From: Bacteroidales bacterium | GTDB lineage: Bacteria > Bacteroidota > Bacteroidia > Bacteroidales > UBA3663 | Assembly: GCA_017548545.1 (NCBI GenBank) | Contig: JAFYZW010000143.1 | Span: 1-64,000 of the forward strand | Reading direction: 5' to 3' | Length of the DNA stretch: 64,000 nt | In this document: piece by piece, positions 41,119 to 50,264 of the stretch | Layout: the number at the start of each line of letters is the position of its first letter | Position numbering within the stretch: position 1 is the stretch's first letter | The notes under the pieces: generated by a model | What the model saw: only the letters and a program-made list of their open reading frames with translations | Database searches by the model: none | Told to the model about the DNA's origin: nothing | Translations under genes and position numbers: made by a program

Positions 41119-43470
41119 TTAACGAATACCGTAGAGATATGCGAGGAGCATCATCTTACCACGCATAGTCTCACGCGGAGTGAATTCGCCATTCACCCAC
41201 ATATATCGCTGATTGAAATAGGACTCCTGGCGAGGCCAGTTTTCTGCCCACGAAGGATAACAGCGATTGAGTAGAATACGTGCATCACCACCATTATTGG
41301 GCGACCATACTTCGGTACCGTTAAATGGTGTTTGACCAGGATGGCTCTCTGGTGTACCATCGTTTCGTCCGGTAGTATAGACATCCGTGAGGTGGCGCTG
41401 ACCTAAGCCTGTCATTTCGGCGATGTTTCCCGGATTGCGGCCCAATGCCCATCCTGCCTCAAAATACATGGCACGTTCGAGTTGCAGACGACGGGCTTTG
41501 GTGTTGGCAATATAGTGTGCCAGGACAACAAGGTGCAGGTTCTGCGATGTCTGCCAGCGGGCATCGTTAGCGGCACGACGTGAGGGACGCTGATCGACGA
41601 ACCCGACGTTATAGGCATCGGCATGATGATCGACGCTGGACTTCATGTTGGCATAAAGGTCGGGATAATGACGCTCCCGCGGACAACAGAGATAAGCAGC
41701 TGTGGCATAGTATTGGAAATAGCCCACTTCACCTGCCCCGAAGACGTTGGTGACATTCGCCTCAAAGAATCCCTGACGCCCCTTGTTGAAAAGTGGAGTA
41801 TTGTCGGTCTTGATCATACTCTCGGCGGCCATGATGTCCTCCCATTCGCGATCACCCGTGACATTGTAAAGAAAAGCAGCAGCCATCTGACGGAAGTCAC
41901 GTCCACGCATGCTGATACTGCCGATGTCTTGCTTGTCATCGAGCTGCGAGTTCTCCTGTCGCGATGCAAAGCGGAACGCCTTGATGGCTTCTTGTGTGTA
42001 ATAGTTGCAAAGCGAATCATTGCCCTGAATACGAAGTGCCTCAGCGGTAATGGCACAGTTGGCCGCATTGGCCCAAGCTGCCATCGTAGTACAACCGGCC
42101 TGGAACATGATAGTCCATTCGGAAGAAGGGTTAGTGACACCTTGCGAATAAGCTTCGCCGTCGCGTATGCTCAAGAAGAAATCCACTTCGTTTCGTGCCT
42201 CGTCGATGAGATCGGGCAGACCGTTGCCACTCTCGCGAATACCGAGGTTGTCTTCCGAAAGCCGTCCATTTGTAAGGATATAAGGCAACAGCATGTCGTA
42301 GATGTTCGAGACATGAGCAAGGTGACGATCCCAGTCAAACGCATCGGAATGACCTCCCTTGACATCTACGTTCACAGGATTGCCTGGCAGACGATGTTTC
42401 CAGAAGATAGAAGTAAGTGCCGGCTTGAAGTGCGGTTCGTCCCATACATCGGTGCGTAGTGCCCTCCAGTCGGGGTCCCAAGGCTGGAAATCAGTCTTGT
42501 AGATAGTGAAGCCCTTGGGATCAACCTCGGGAATGAACTGCGGCTGACGAGGCACAGGAGTCACGTGCTCGGGGGCAATGGGTTCGCCCAAACGCATGTA
42601 ATAGTAACCGCGAACAGAATATCGATAAGGTAGATAATAGATATCCTTACTTATATCGAAGTCCATGCTACATCCCACGCCCTCGACGACAAGTCGATAG
42701 CGTCCTGGGGTAGTTGTATTAAAATCGACATTCCAAACGTCTGTACCAACGAGATTCTTTCGACCGGCCTCGTTGGCCGAAGCTGTGGCAGGTAGCCAAT
42801 AGCGAACGGTTCCCACCTTTTGCTTCTTCCCCGTGCGAACATTGTAAAGATACACTTTTTTGCCCTCGAACGACTTGTAGTCACGCTGACCACCATCGCC
42901 AAGCCACATATAGAGGTCGGCCGCTTTAACAGCTTCTGAAGGACTATAGCCCATGATATTGACGTGAACAGCCTCGGACTGAGCAGTCCAAATGTCGAAC
43001 TTCACTGTAGCGGTAGTCTGATCGGCACCCAAGTCTGCAGGGAAATTGACCTGATAAGAACAACCCTGGCGCATTGACTGAGGTAACTGGAGGAAAATCC
43101 AGTGGTCGAGTTCCGAGGTTAGCGTGTGGTCGGTGTTCATGGGTTTGCTCTTACGATAGACTACGCGCAGCTGATGGGTCGGAAAAGTCTTGTCGTCGAG
43201 CGAAGAGACCTGCCACGAAGCAGCATGTGTCGCAATCGCCGGATCAAGACGTGGACCAAAGACGAGCAGAGTGTCATCGCCCTCAGCAAAGCTGTGTCCT
43301 AGATAGGCACTGGGACCTGTGGCATCATCGCGATACCGTACTTCTCCATCACGAAAATGGAGCATCAGATAATCCTTGTCAATCACCTGTATGCCGATAA
43401 ACCGATTGGCCAAAGCAAAGGATGGCAACAGAAATGAAAGAAGCGAAATAAGAAATAACGACTTTTTCAT
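41119..43470 (-). CDS. Secreted GH9-family glycoside hydrolase (endoglucanase-like)
   Basis: 783 residues. Signal peptide ends near SFALA. Two N-terminal beta domains follow: residues 22-150 and an Ig-like CelD_N domain starting at VHVNIMGYSPSEAVKAADLY. The catalytic (alpha/alpha)6 domain contains VKGGHSDAFDWDRHLAHVSN (the GH9 Asp region, here DAFDWD instead of the usual DAGD), NVFGAGEVGYFQYYATAAY, LGRNPGNIAEMTGLGQRH and NGTEVWSPNNGGDARILL. Probably hydrolyses beta-1,4-glucan or mixed-linkage glucan. Third gene of the WYL-GH43-GH9 operon. Confidence 0.85.
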   Translation of the reverse strand: MKKSLFLISLLSFLLPSFALANRFIGIQVIDKDYLMLHFRDGEVRYRDDATGPSAYLGHSFAEGDDTLLVFGPRLDPAIATHAASWQVSSLDDKTFPTHQLRVVYRKSKPMNTDHTLTSELDHWIFLQLPQSMRQGCSYQVNFPADLGADQTTATVKFDIWTAQSEAVHVNIMGYSPSEAVKAADLYMWLGDGGQRDYKSFEGKKVYLYNVRTGKKQKVGTVRYWLPATASANEAGRKNLVGTDVWNVDFNTTTPGRYRLVVEGVGCSMDFDISKDIYYLPYRYSVRGYYYMRLGEPIAPEHVTPVPRQPQFIPEVDPKGFTIYKTDFQPWDPDWRALRTDVWDEPHFKPALTSIFWKHRLPGNPVNVDVKGGHSDAFDWDRHLAHVSNIYDMLLPYILTNGRLSEDNLGIRESGNGLPDLIDEARNEVDFFLSIRDGEAYSQGVTNPSSEWTIMFQAGCTTMAAWANAANCAITAEALRIQGNDSLCNYYTQEAIKAFRFASRQENSQLDDKQDIGSISMRGRDFRQMAAAFLYNVTGDREWEDIMAAESMIKTDNTPLFNKGRQGFFEANVTNVFGAGEVGYFQYYATAAYLCCPRERHYPDLYANMKSSVDHHADAYNVGFVDQRPSRRAANDARWQTSQNLHLVVLAHYIANTKARRLQLERAMYFEAGWALGRNPGNIAEMTGLGQRHLTDVYTTGRNDGTPESHPGQTPFNGTEVWSPNNGGDARILLNRCYPSWAENWPRQESYFNQRYMWVNGEFTPRETMRGKMMLLAYLYGIR

Positions 43471-43510
43471 GAAATGAAATATGTGGTATTAAACAGATAA
43501 TGTTGATTAA

Positions 43511-44500
43511 TCAAAATGGCTCGGAGATGACGACAAGCTTATCGCCACTCAGATCGATTTCAAAAAGATGAGGCACGCGGATGTAACGACCATTGGCATT
43601 GTAGTGACTGTGACAGCTCAAAAGAAGACGACCCTCGAAGTCTCGGAATATCATACCATGTCCAAAATTGGGAGGAGTAATGGGTTTCTCCTCCTGCACC
43701 CAAGGCCCTGCCAAAGTGCCGGATTCGGAATAAGCGACACCCTGCGTATAAACATCATAGACCCACGACGTCCATATCATGCCCAAACGTCCCGTTCCTG
43801 TTCGGAAGAGATATGGTCCATCGGTAACCTTGTTGGGATGTTCACCATCCATATCCTTCTCCTTGCTCCATGGGGAGTCCTTGGCACGGAAGAGGATGCG
43901 TGGCTCACCCACTGTCCCGCTGAGATCATCCTTCAATCGGATGGCCTCCATCGTTCCATTCCAGTTCTGAAGCCACTCGCCACAATAAATCATGTAGGGA
44001 TGGCCATCAGTATCGACCCAAAAAGTTCCGTCGAGTGTAGGTTGATCGGCACGCAAGTAAGCAGGATCACCGAAAAGCCGATAAGGGCCATCGGGATAAT
44101 CGCTGACGAGCACCTGTGATGCGCGACGCGGAATGACATTGCCACGCACCGAGTCGATACGCACAGCATTATTGGTGAATGTAGCAAAGTAATAATACTT
44201 ACCTTGATAAGGATGGAGTTCGGCAGCCCAGATCATTGGACGCGGACCCATCCACGATGTCGAATCGATATCGACCACATTGTAAGGGCCCGTCCACATC
44301 TCAAGGTCACGGCTTTTCCACAACATACCTCCCGTGCCCGTCATATAATAAATGTGTGAGGCAGCATCGGGTAGAATGCATGGGTCGCTGAGAATGATTG
44401 AGTCACGAGGCACTGTGCGGACCTGCATGGGACGACGCTGACGCTGCGCCGAAGCCGTAAGCGTCAGGAACGAAAGAAGTAGGATAATGAAGTGTTTCAT
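43511..44500 (-). CDS. Secreted GH43-family glycoside hydrolase
   Basis: 329 residues, one domain. Signal peptide ends at LTASAQ. GH43 propeller marks: SDPCILPDAASHIYYMTGTG (base Asp), TSWMGPRPMIWAAELHPYQG, DQPTLDGTFWVDTDGHPYMI (pKa-modulating Asp region), and WSKEKDMDGEHPNKVTDGPY. Likely an arabinofuranosidase or xylosidase acting on side chains. It lies 12 bp after the WYL gene and 40 bp before GH9. Confidence 0.88.
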   Translation of the reverse strand: MKHFIILLLSFLTLTASAQRQRRPMQVRTVPRDSIILSDPCILPDAASHIYYMTGTGGMLWKSRDLEMWTGPYNVVDIDSTSWMGPRPMIWAAELHPYQGKYYYFATFTNNAVRIDSVRGNVIPRRASQVLVSDYPDGPYRLFGDPAYLRADQPTLDGTFWVDTDGHPYMIYCGEWLQNWNGTMEAIRLKDDLSGTVGEPRILFRAKDSPWSKEKDMDGEHPNKVTDGPYLFRTGTGRLGMIWTSWVYDVYTQGVAYSESGTLAGPWVQEEKPITPPNFGHGMIFRDFEGRLLLSCHSHYNANGRYIRVPHLFEIDLSGDKLVVISEPF

Positions 44501-44512
44501 GTAGGTAAATTA

Positions 44513-45412
44513 TTATTGATAAAGCGAAGCCATTTGGGTAGTGATGTCACGTATCTTTTCACGCAGCGACTTGGGAGCAAGGACCTCAATGCTGGCACCA
44601 TACTCCAGAAACTTATTAATCAGATCGGGGGTAATCACGAGTTTATACTCAAAGACACTATAGTCGTTGTGTGTCTCAACCTCTTGTTGAGAAGCATGAA
44701 GGGGAAGAGTCCGGAAATAACTGCGCCAAAAAAGATCAACCTTAAGCCGAATGGTCTCGATAACTGGACTGATGACAGCATATACACCAAAGTAGTGAGC
44801 GAAATAGTCCTTGGATGAAAAATAGTCGGGAATCTGGAAATCCACATTCTCCAGAATGCGCAATTGAAGCATTCGATCGAGCGCGAACAACTGCAGGTGC
44901 GAACTACGATTCTTTCGTGCCAACAGATACCATCGTTGTTGGGAGAGCTTTACGCAATAGGGTTCGATAAAACATGTGTAAGGTTCGCTATCGCTAAACT
45001 TCTTGTAATCGAGTTCCATCGCCTTGCCCTTCGACATCGCTTCGATGATAGTGGGCAGAAAAAACTGACCAGAAGGTATTTCTTCCAACAGAATCCTTTC
45101 ACGCACGTTACTGCCTTCGGTCATCAGTTGGTTGACGGAATATGACGACAACATCCACTCGGTGGCCTTCAGGCTGTCGTCACCTGCAATATAGTAACGA
45201 TAACGATCCTTTACATCGCATTCTATTGCTACACCCAGTACATCGAGAGCCGAACTGATAGCGCGGTTCAACTGATTGCGGGTCAACTCTTCTCCTCTGC
45301 TCAAATCCACATTATGCATCCAGAGCTTATTCAACTCCTCTCTGCTGAGCTTTTTATAGTTCAGTAAAGTGTTCACAAGCCACATTCCATGCCGAAAACG
45401 CAGATTTTCCAT
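44513..45412 (-). CDS. WYL-domain transcriptional regulator
   Basis: 299 residues. N-terminal winged-helix region (about 1-70: SREELNKLWMHNVDLSRGEE, LTRNQLNRAISSALDVLG), then a WYL ligand domain with IEPYCVKLSQQRWYLLARKN (WYL core motif) and the C-terminal extension DLINKFLEYGASIEVLAPKS. It should sense a small molecule and control the two glycosidases downstream. Upstream are two GGTGTAT direct repeats (45422-45428 and 45447-45453) that could be its own operator. Confidence 0.86.
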   Translation of the reverse strand: MENLRFRHGMWLVNTLLNYKKLSREELNKLWMHNVDLSRGEELTRNQLNRAISSALDVLGVAIECDVKDRYRYYIAGDDSLKATEWMLSSYSVNQLMTEGSNVRERILLEEIPSGQFFLPTIIEAMSKGKAMELDYKKFSDSEPYTCFIEPYCVKLSQQRWYLLARKNRSSHLQLFALDRMLQLRILENVDFQIPDYFSSKDYFAHYFGVYAVISPVIETIRLKVDLFWRSYFRTLPLHASQQEVETHNDYSVFEYKLVITPDLINKFLEYGASIEVLAPKSLREKIRDITTQMASLYQ

Positions 45413-45475
45413 AAGAAATTTGGTGTATTAACTTTAATTAACAAAGGTGTATCAATGCTGGTAACACCCTGCTCA

Positions 45476-45483
45476 TATCTTTG
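45476..45483 (+). promoter_or_regulatory. -7 promoter element for the small membrane protein
   Basis: TATCTTTG 42 bp before the ATG at 45525; -33 not clear. Confidence 0.6.
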
Positions 45484-45524
45484 CACCGTGAAAACAAGAA
45501 TATCCACACAAAAACAATACAACA

Positions 45525-45761
45525 ATGAAAAAGTTTACCATCATTTTCATCATCGCCGCCATCGTAGTTCTCGACCTCATCCTCTCGGGCATGAATGTCA
45601 TCGCCGGTCTGTTGCTCATCGTCGGTGTCGGTCTGTTCTCATATCTGATGGACTTGTCAAGCCGACAGCCACGACGCACCACGAGCATTACACGTGCTGC
45701 ACGCCAGAGCCGTGAGTTGCAGAAGACTACAACAAGAGCCGAGCTCAGCGTGGCTGTCTGA
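45525..45761 (+). CDS. Small membrane protein, function unknown
   Basis: 78 residues. Two hydrophobic helices (IIFIIAAIVVLDLILSG and VIAGLLLIVGVGLFSYLM) and a basic tail rich in Arg/Thr/Ser (RQPRRTTSITRAARQSRELQ). It has a promoter and no overlap with other plus-strand genes, and its codon use looks coding. The stop codon directly abuts the stop of the convergent cyclophilin gene. Confidence 0.7.
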   Translation: MKKFTIIFIIAAIVVLDLILSGMNVIAGLLLIVGVGLFSYLMDLSSRQPRRTTSITRAARQSRELQKTTTRAELSVAV

Positions 45762-46574
45762 TCATTTGATCACGCGTATCTTCATGCGCACGTCAGTCTT
45801 CGGACGATTGACCGCATTGCTTTCAAGGGCAGCGATCTTCGAGATGACATCCAGTCCCTCAACGACCTCGCCATAGCATGTGTATTCGCCATAGATGTGA
45901 TAAGCGCCGCCCACTGTACTGTAGGCTTCACGCTCAGCGGGTGTAAAGAAACGAGTTCCAGGCATCGTACGGGCAATGCTGTCGATATCGTGGTTAATGC
46001 GACGGGCCAACTGATTGTATTCGGCCACACTGGTGGTCTTGAGTAAGGCCAGCGAGTCCTTAATGGCCTGCGTCATCACCTTGCGTTGTGCTGCTTTTCG
46101 TGCCGTAGCGTTATGGGTCTTCTCCCAGTTGTTGAGCGTAGCTTCGCTCATCACGTAACCATCGACGATGAAGAACATCGACATGTCGGAGTTGACCACA
46201 CCCTCGCGATGCGGTGCACAGAGGGCTCCTTTCTTCGGAACGTGGTTCTTGCGTATCTCGGCTGGTATCTCTTCGCTAAGGTCACCCCATCCGATACTTT
46301 GACCTGGCAACGCTGTCTTCGAGTCGGGAGCACCGCCCTGGATCATGAACGTGGGCATCACGCGGCCAAAGAGTGAGTCGTCGTAATAGCCCGCACGCAC
46401 CTTCTTCAGGAAATTTGCCACCGTGCGGGGACAGTCGTCATAGAGCATCACTCGCATATTGCCCATATTGGTTGTGATGAGCACCTCGTGCGTCTGAGCC
46501 TTCACATTATTTCCGCTCATGCTTGGAACGAAAAGGAGGGCGATAAACAGCAGTAGAACTGAAAGATGTTTCAT
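45762..46574 (-). CDS. Periplasmic cyclophilin-type peptidyl-prolyl isomerase
   Basis: 270 residues from the ATG at 46574, which starts a signal peptide (LLLFIALLFVPSMSGNNVKA). Cyclophilin core: GNMRVMLYDDCPRTVANFLK, FGRVMPTFMIQGGAPDSKTA, MSMFFIVDGYVM, IYGEYTCYGEVVEGLDVISK. An alpha-helical insert of about 70 residues (EKTHNATARKAAQRKVMTQA and following) resembles that of the cytoplasmic cyclophilin at 15288-16031. It assists folding of envelope proteins. Confidence 0.92.
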   Translation of the reverse strand: MKHLSVLLLFIALLFVPSMSGNNVKAQTHEVLITTNMGNMRVMLYDDCPRTVANFLKKVRAGYYDDSLFGRVMPTFMIQGGAPDSKTALPGQSIGWGDLSEEIPAEIRKNHVPKKGALCAPHREGVVNSDMSMFFIVDGYVMSEATLNNWEKTHNATARKAAQRKVMTQAIKDSLALLKTTSVAEYNQLARRINHDIDSIARTMPGTRFFTPAEREAYSTVGGAYHIYGEYTCYGEVVEGLDVISKIAALESNAVNRPKTDVRMKIRVIK

Positions 46575-46595
46575 GATCAAAATTTGAAAGGTAAA

Positions 46596-46625
46596 AGCCC
46601 TTCCCTCCATAAAGAGAGAAGGGCT
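46596..46625 (-). terminator. Terminator of guaB
   Basis: AGCCCTTC pairs with GAAGGGCT; on the minus strand TTTTACC follows. It overlaps the region just upstream of the cyclophilin start codon, so the two genes are probably transcribed separately. Confidence 0.78.
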
Positions 46626-46671
46626 AGTTGTTTGTAAAAATGGCCATAAGGGCCGAAACCCTTATCGACGA

Positions 46672-48186
<1,515 letters not shown>

Positions 48187-48212
48187 TTATAACGTTTGAA
48201 TTTTATTGCCCG

Positions 48213-48244
48213 CAAAGATAATTGTTTTTTTCGAAACAAACAAA
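48213..48244 (-). promoter_or_regulatory. Promoter of guaB
   Basis: Minus-strand TTTG (48241-48244) and TATCTTTG-complement (48213-48220), 20-bp spacer; leader of about 50 nt. Confidence 0.75.
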
Positions 48245-48327
48245 AAAATGGTTGAAATTTTTCGTTTTCGGTCGAAATTTCCCGCTTTATGCGAATGATT
48301 GAAATCTGAGGCTTTGAGGTTTTGAGT

Positions 48328-49104
48328 TTATTTGGCCACACGGTGAGGGTTCTTGACCTGTGGAAGGAACTCCTTTTCGAGTTTGGCATAATTCTCCACA
48401 AACCATTTGTGCCAATAGCGTGTCATCTCGCCATGAGTCTGTCCCATGATGCCTTCGTCAAACGATACACGTTTGCCTATTTCGATGCACTCGGGGCCCG
48501 GTGTCAGACAGAAGTCATTCTTGGGGAGCAGATAACCAGTGCCGAAGATAGTGACGGGAATGATGTCACACTTCAGTTGTTCGGCAAGGTGGAACGCGCC
48601 ACGACGGAACTTGTGGACCTGACAATCCTCCGAGCGGGTACCTTCGGGGAAAATAAGCACCGAATAGCCGCGCTTCATACACTTGCTGATATGCGCCTGC
48701 ATCTCGTCCATAGGCATTGTGGCAGGGAAGAAGTCTGCAAAACGCACCACATGGCCGTAGATCTTGCTGTCCCATACCCACTGTCCTGTCATCACGATAA
48801 GCCTGTTGGTGAGCATCAAGGTGGCAAGTAGGTCGAGCAGCGACTGGTGATTGGCGATGATAAGGGCAGGCTTCTTGAATGTCTCTTCATACGGGTTGCG
48901 CACGATCGGGTGAACCTGTGGCACACAGAATAAGGTGAAGAATCGACAGAACCTGCGTATGTGACGATGCAGACGATAACGCACACGTTCATTATCGCCG
49001 AACCATGCATAAATCCTTGCCATGGGGGCAATGATGAAGAAAATGTATCCGATAAGGATGCCAAATCCGATGTAGGAAATTATCAGTCTGAACCAGCGTG
49101 GCAT
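48328..49104 (-). CDS. plsC: 1-acyl-sn-glycerol-3-phosphate acyltransferase (PlsC family)
   Basis: 258 residues. An N-terminal membrane segment (LIISYIGFGILIGYIFFIIA) precedes the acyltransferase motifs NHQSLLD (HX4D), the MDEMQAHISKCMKRGYSVLI stretch, FPEGTRS, and VTIFGTGYLL. It adds the second acyl chain in phosphatidic acid synthesis at the inner membrane. Last gene of the long minus-strand cluster, 36 bp after the DUF4421 gene. Confidence 0.92.
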   Translation of the reverse strand: MPRWFRLIISYIGFGILIGYIFFIIAPMARIYAWFGDNERVRYRLHRHIRRFCRFFTLFCVPQVHPIVRNPYEETFKKPALIIANHQSLLDLLATLMLTNRLIVMTGQWVWDSKIYGHVVRFADFFPATMPMDEMQAHISKCMKRGYSVLIFPEGTRSEDCQVHKFRRGAFHLAEQLKCDIIPVTIFGTGYLLPKNDFCLTPGPECIEIGKRVSFDEGIMGQTHGEMTRYWHKWFVENYAKLEKEFLPQVKNPHRVAK

Positions 49105-49140
49105 AATCTGGTAGGGGTTAAGTGAGGTCGAAAAGTTTGT

Positions 49141-50223
49141 TTAAAAACGTACGCCGAAGAAGAATCGCGACGACCAGTCGAACGTATAAATCGAAAATCT
49201 ATCCTTTTCTGGAAAAGAATCGATGTTGGCAAATACCATTACTCCCGTCACATATCGGCTGAAATTGTAGACGAAACTGGCATGTATCGTCCCGTTGATA
49301 GCCAACTTCTGACTGATGGCAACGGCATGCCTTTCGTCTTGATAGCACTGGGCTGTACTGTCCCAGGTGCGCTCGTCAAAATATCTGCGGTTCCTGTGCC
49401 ACGCTGAAAGCATCGGCATGGCAGAAAAGTGGAGAAGGCAGTGCGCATCGTTGAAGATGAAGTTATAGGCATATCCTCCACCCAGGCTGACCTGGGTCTG
49501 CGAAAGCCTGTAGCTCGCCATGCCCACATCACTCACATCGAGTATGTCATCGCCGATGAAGTAGTGCTGATGCTCTCCGGCCAATGTGGTTGCCGAATGC
49601 CGGTAGTTCAGGATAGCCAGCCATGAGCCGCTGCTCCTTTTCTGGATAATGGTGTGCGACATGGCAGCGGGGAGCGAGAAACGCTTGCGTCCGAAGACGT
49701 AATATAAATTGCCCAAGAGAAGACGCTGATGGCAATTCTTCATCTCAATGTCGTATTCGTCCATGATACTGGCTCCCTCCACGTCGAGTACACCGCTGAG
49801 TGAATAGGAGTTGTGGATACGCGTCTCCAGTCCGTAACCCTGCCCATAGGAACAGAACGACCACTCCGTGTCGCCATTTTTCGAGAAGTCCTTCGAGTAG
49901 CTCAGGCCCCAGCCGCGATACGATACGCCTAACGAAAGCAACGAAGCAACACGTGTGCTCAAGGTACCCGATACGTTGACCGTGCCATATTGGGAAAAGA
50001 TCTGGCTATAGTCCAAATATGCTTTCGATCCTGTAAGATAGACGTTGCCATATCCCACAAAGCCCTCCTTCGGCAAACGCAGGTAGGTCGTGTCACATCC
50101 TTTGATGTCGGCGCTGTCAACCCAGTTCTTGAGTGCTTGCCAGAAACCCTCGGCCTTCACCTGACCGACCATAGCGGTTAGGAGGACAAGCACGACAAGA
50201 CGGGTAGATGTGGAACTTGACAT
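49141..50223 (-). CDS. DUF4421-like secreted/outer-membrane protein
   Basis: 360 residues. Signal peptide MSSSTSTRLVVLVLLTAMVG; then repeated amphipathic beta strands (VGYGNVYLTGSKAYLDYSQI, VSYRGWGLSYSKDF, HASFVYNFSRYVTGVMVFAN) ending in aromatic FFFGVRF, consistent with an outer-membrane barrel. It resembles the DUF4421 family common in Bacteroidales. Role unknown; it is placed between ftsK and plsC in a conserved-looking cluster. Confidence 0.75.
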   Translation of the reverse strand: MSSSTSTRLVVLVLLTAMVGQVKAEGFWQALKNWVDSADIKGCDTTYLRLPKEGFVGYGNVYLTGSKAYLDYSQIFSQYGTVNVSGTLSTRVASLLSLGVSYRGWGLSYSKDFSKNGDTEWSFCSYGQGYGLETRIHNSYSLSGVLDVEGASIMDEYDIEMKNCHQRLLLGNLYYVFGRKRFSLPAAMSHTIIQKRSSGSWLAILNYRHSATTLAGEHQHYFIGDDILDVSDVGMASYRLSQTQVSLGGGYAYNFIFNDAHCLLHFSAMPMLSAWHRNRRYFDERTWDSTAQCYQDERHAVAISQKLAINGTIHASFVYNFSRYVTGVMVFANIDSFPEKDRFSIYTFDWSSRFFFGVRF

Positions 50224-50264
50224 AGTTTATTTCGGTCTAAATGAATAAGTATTTCGCTATGGAA

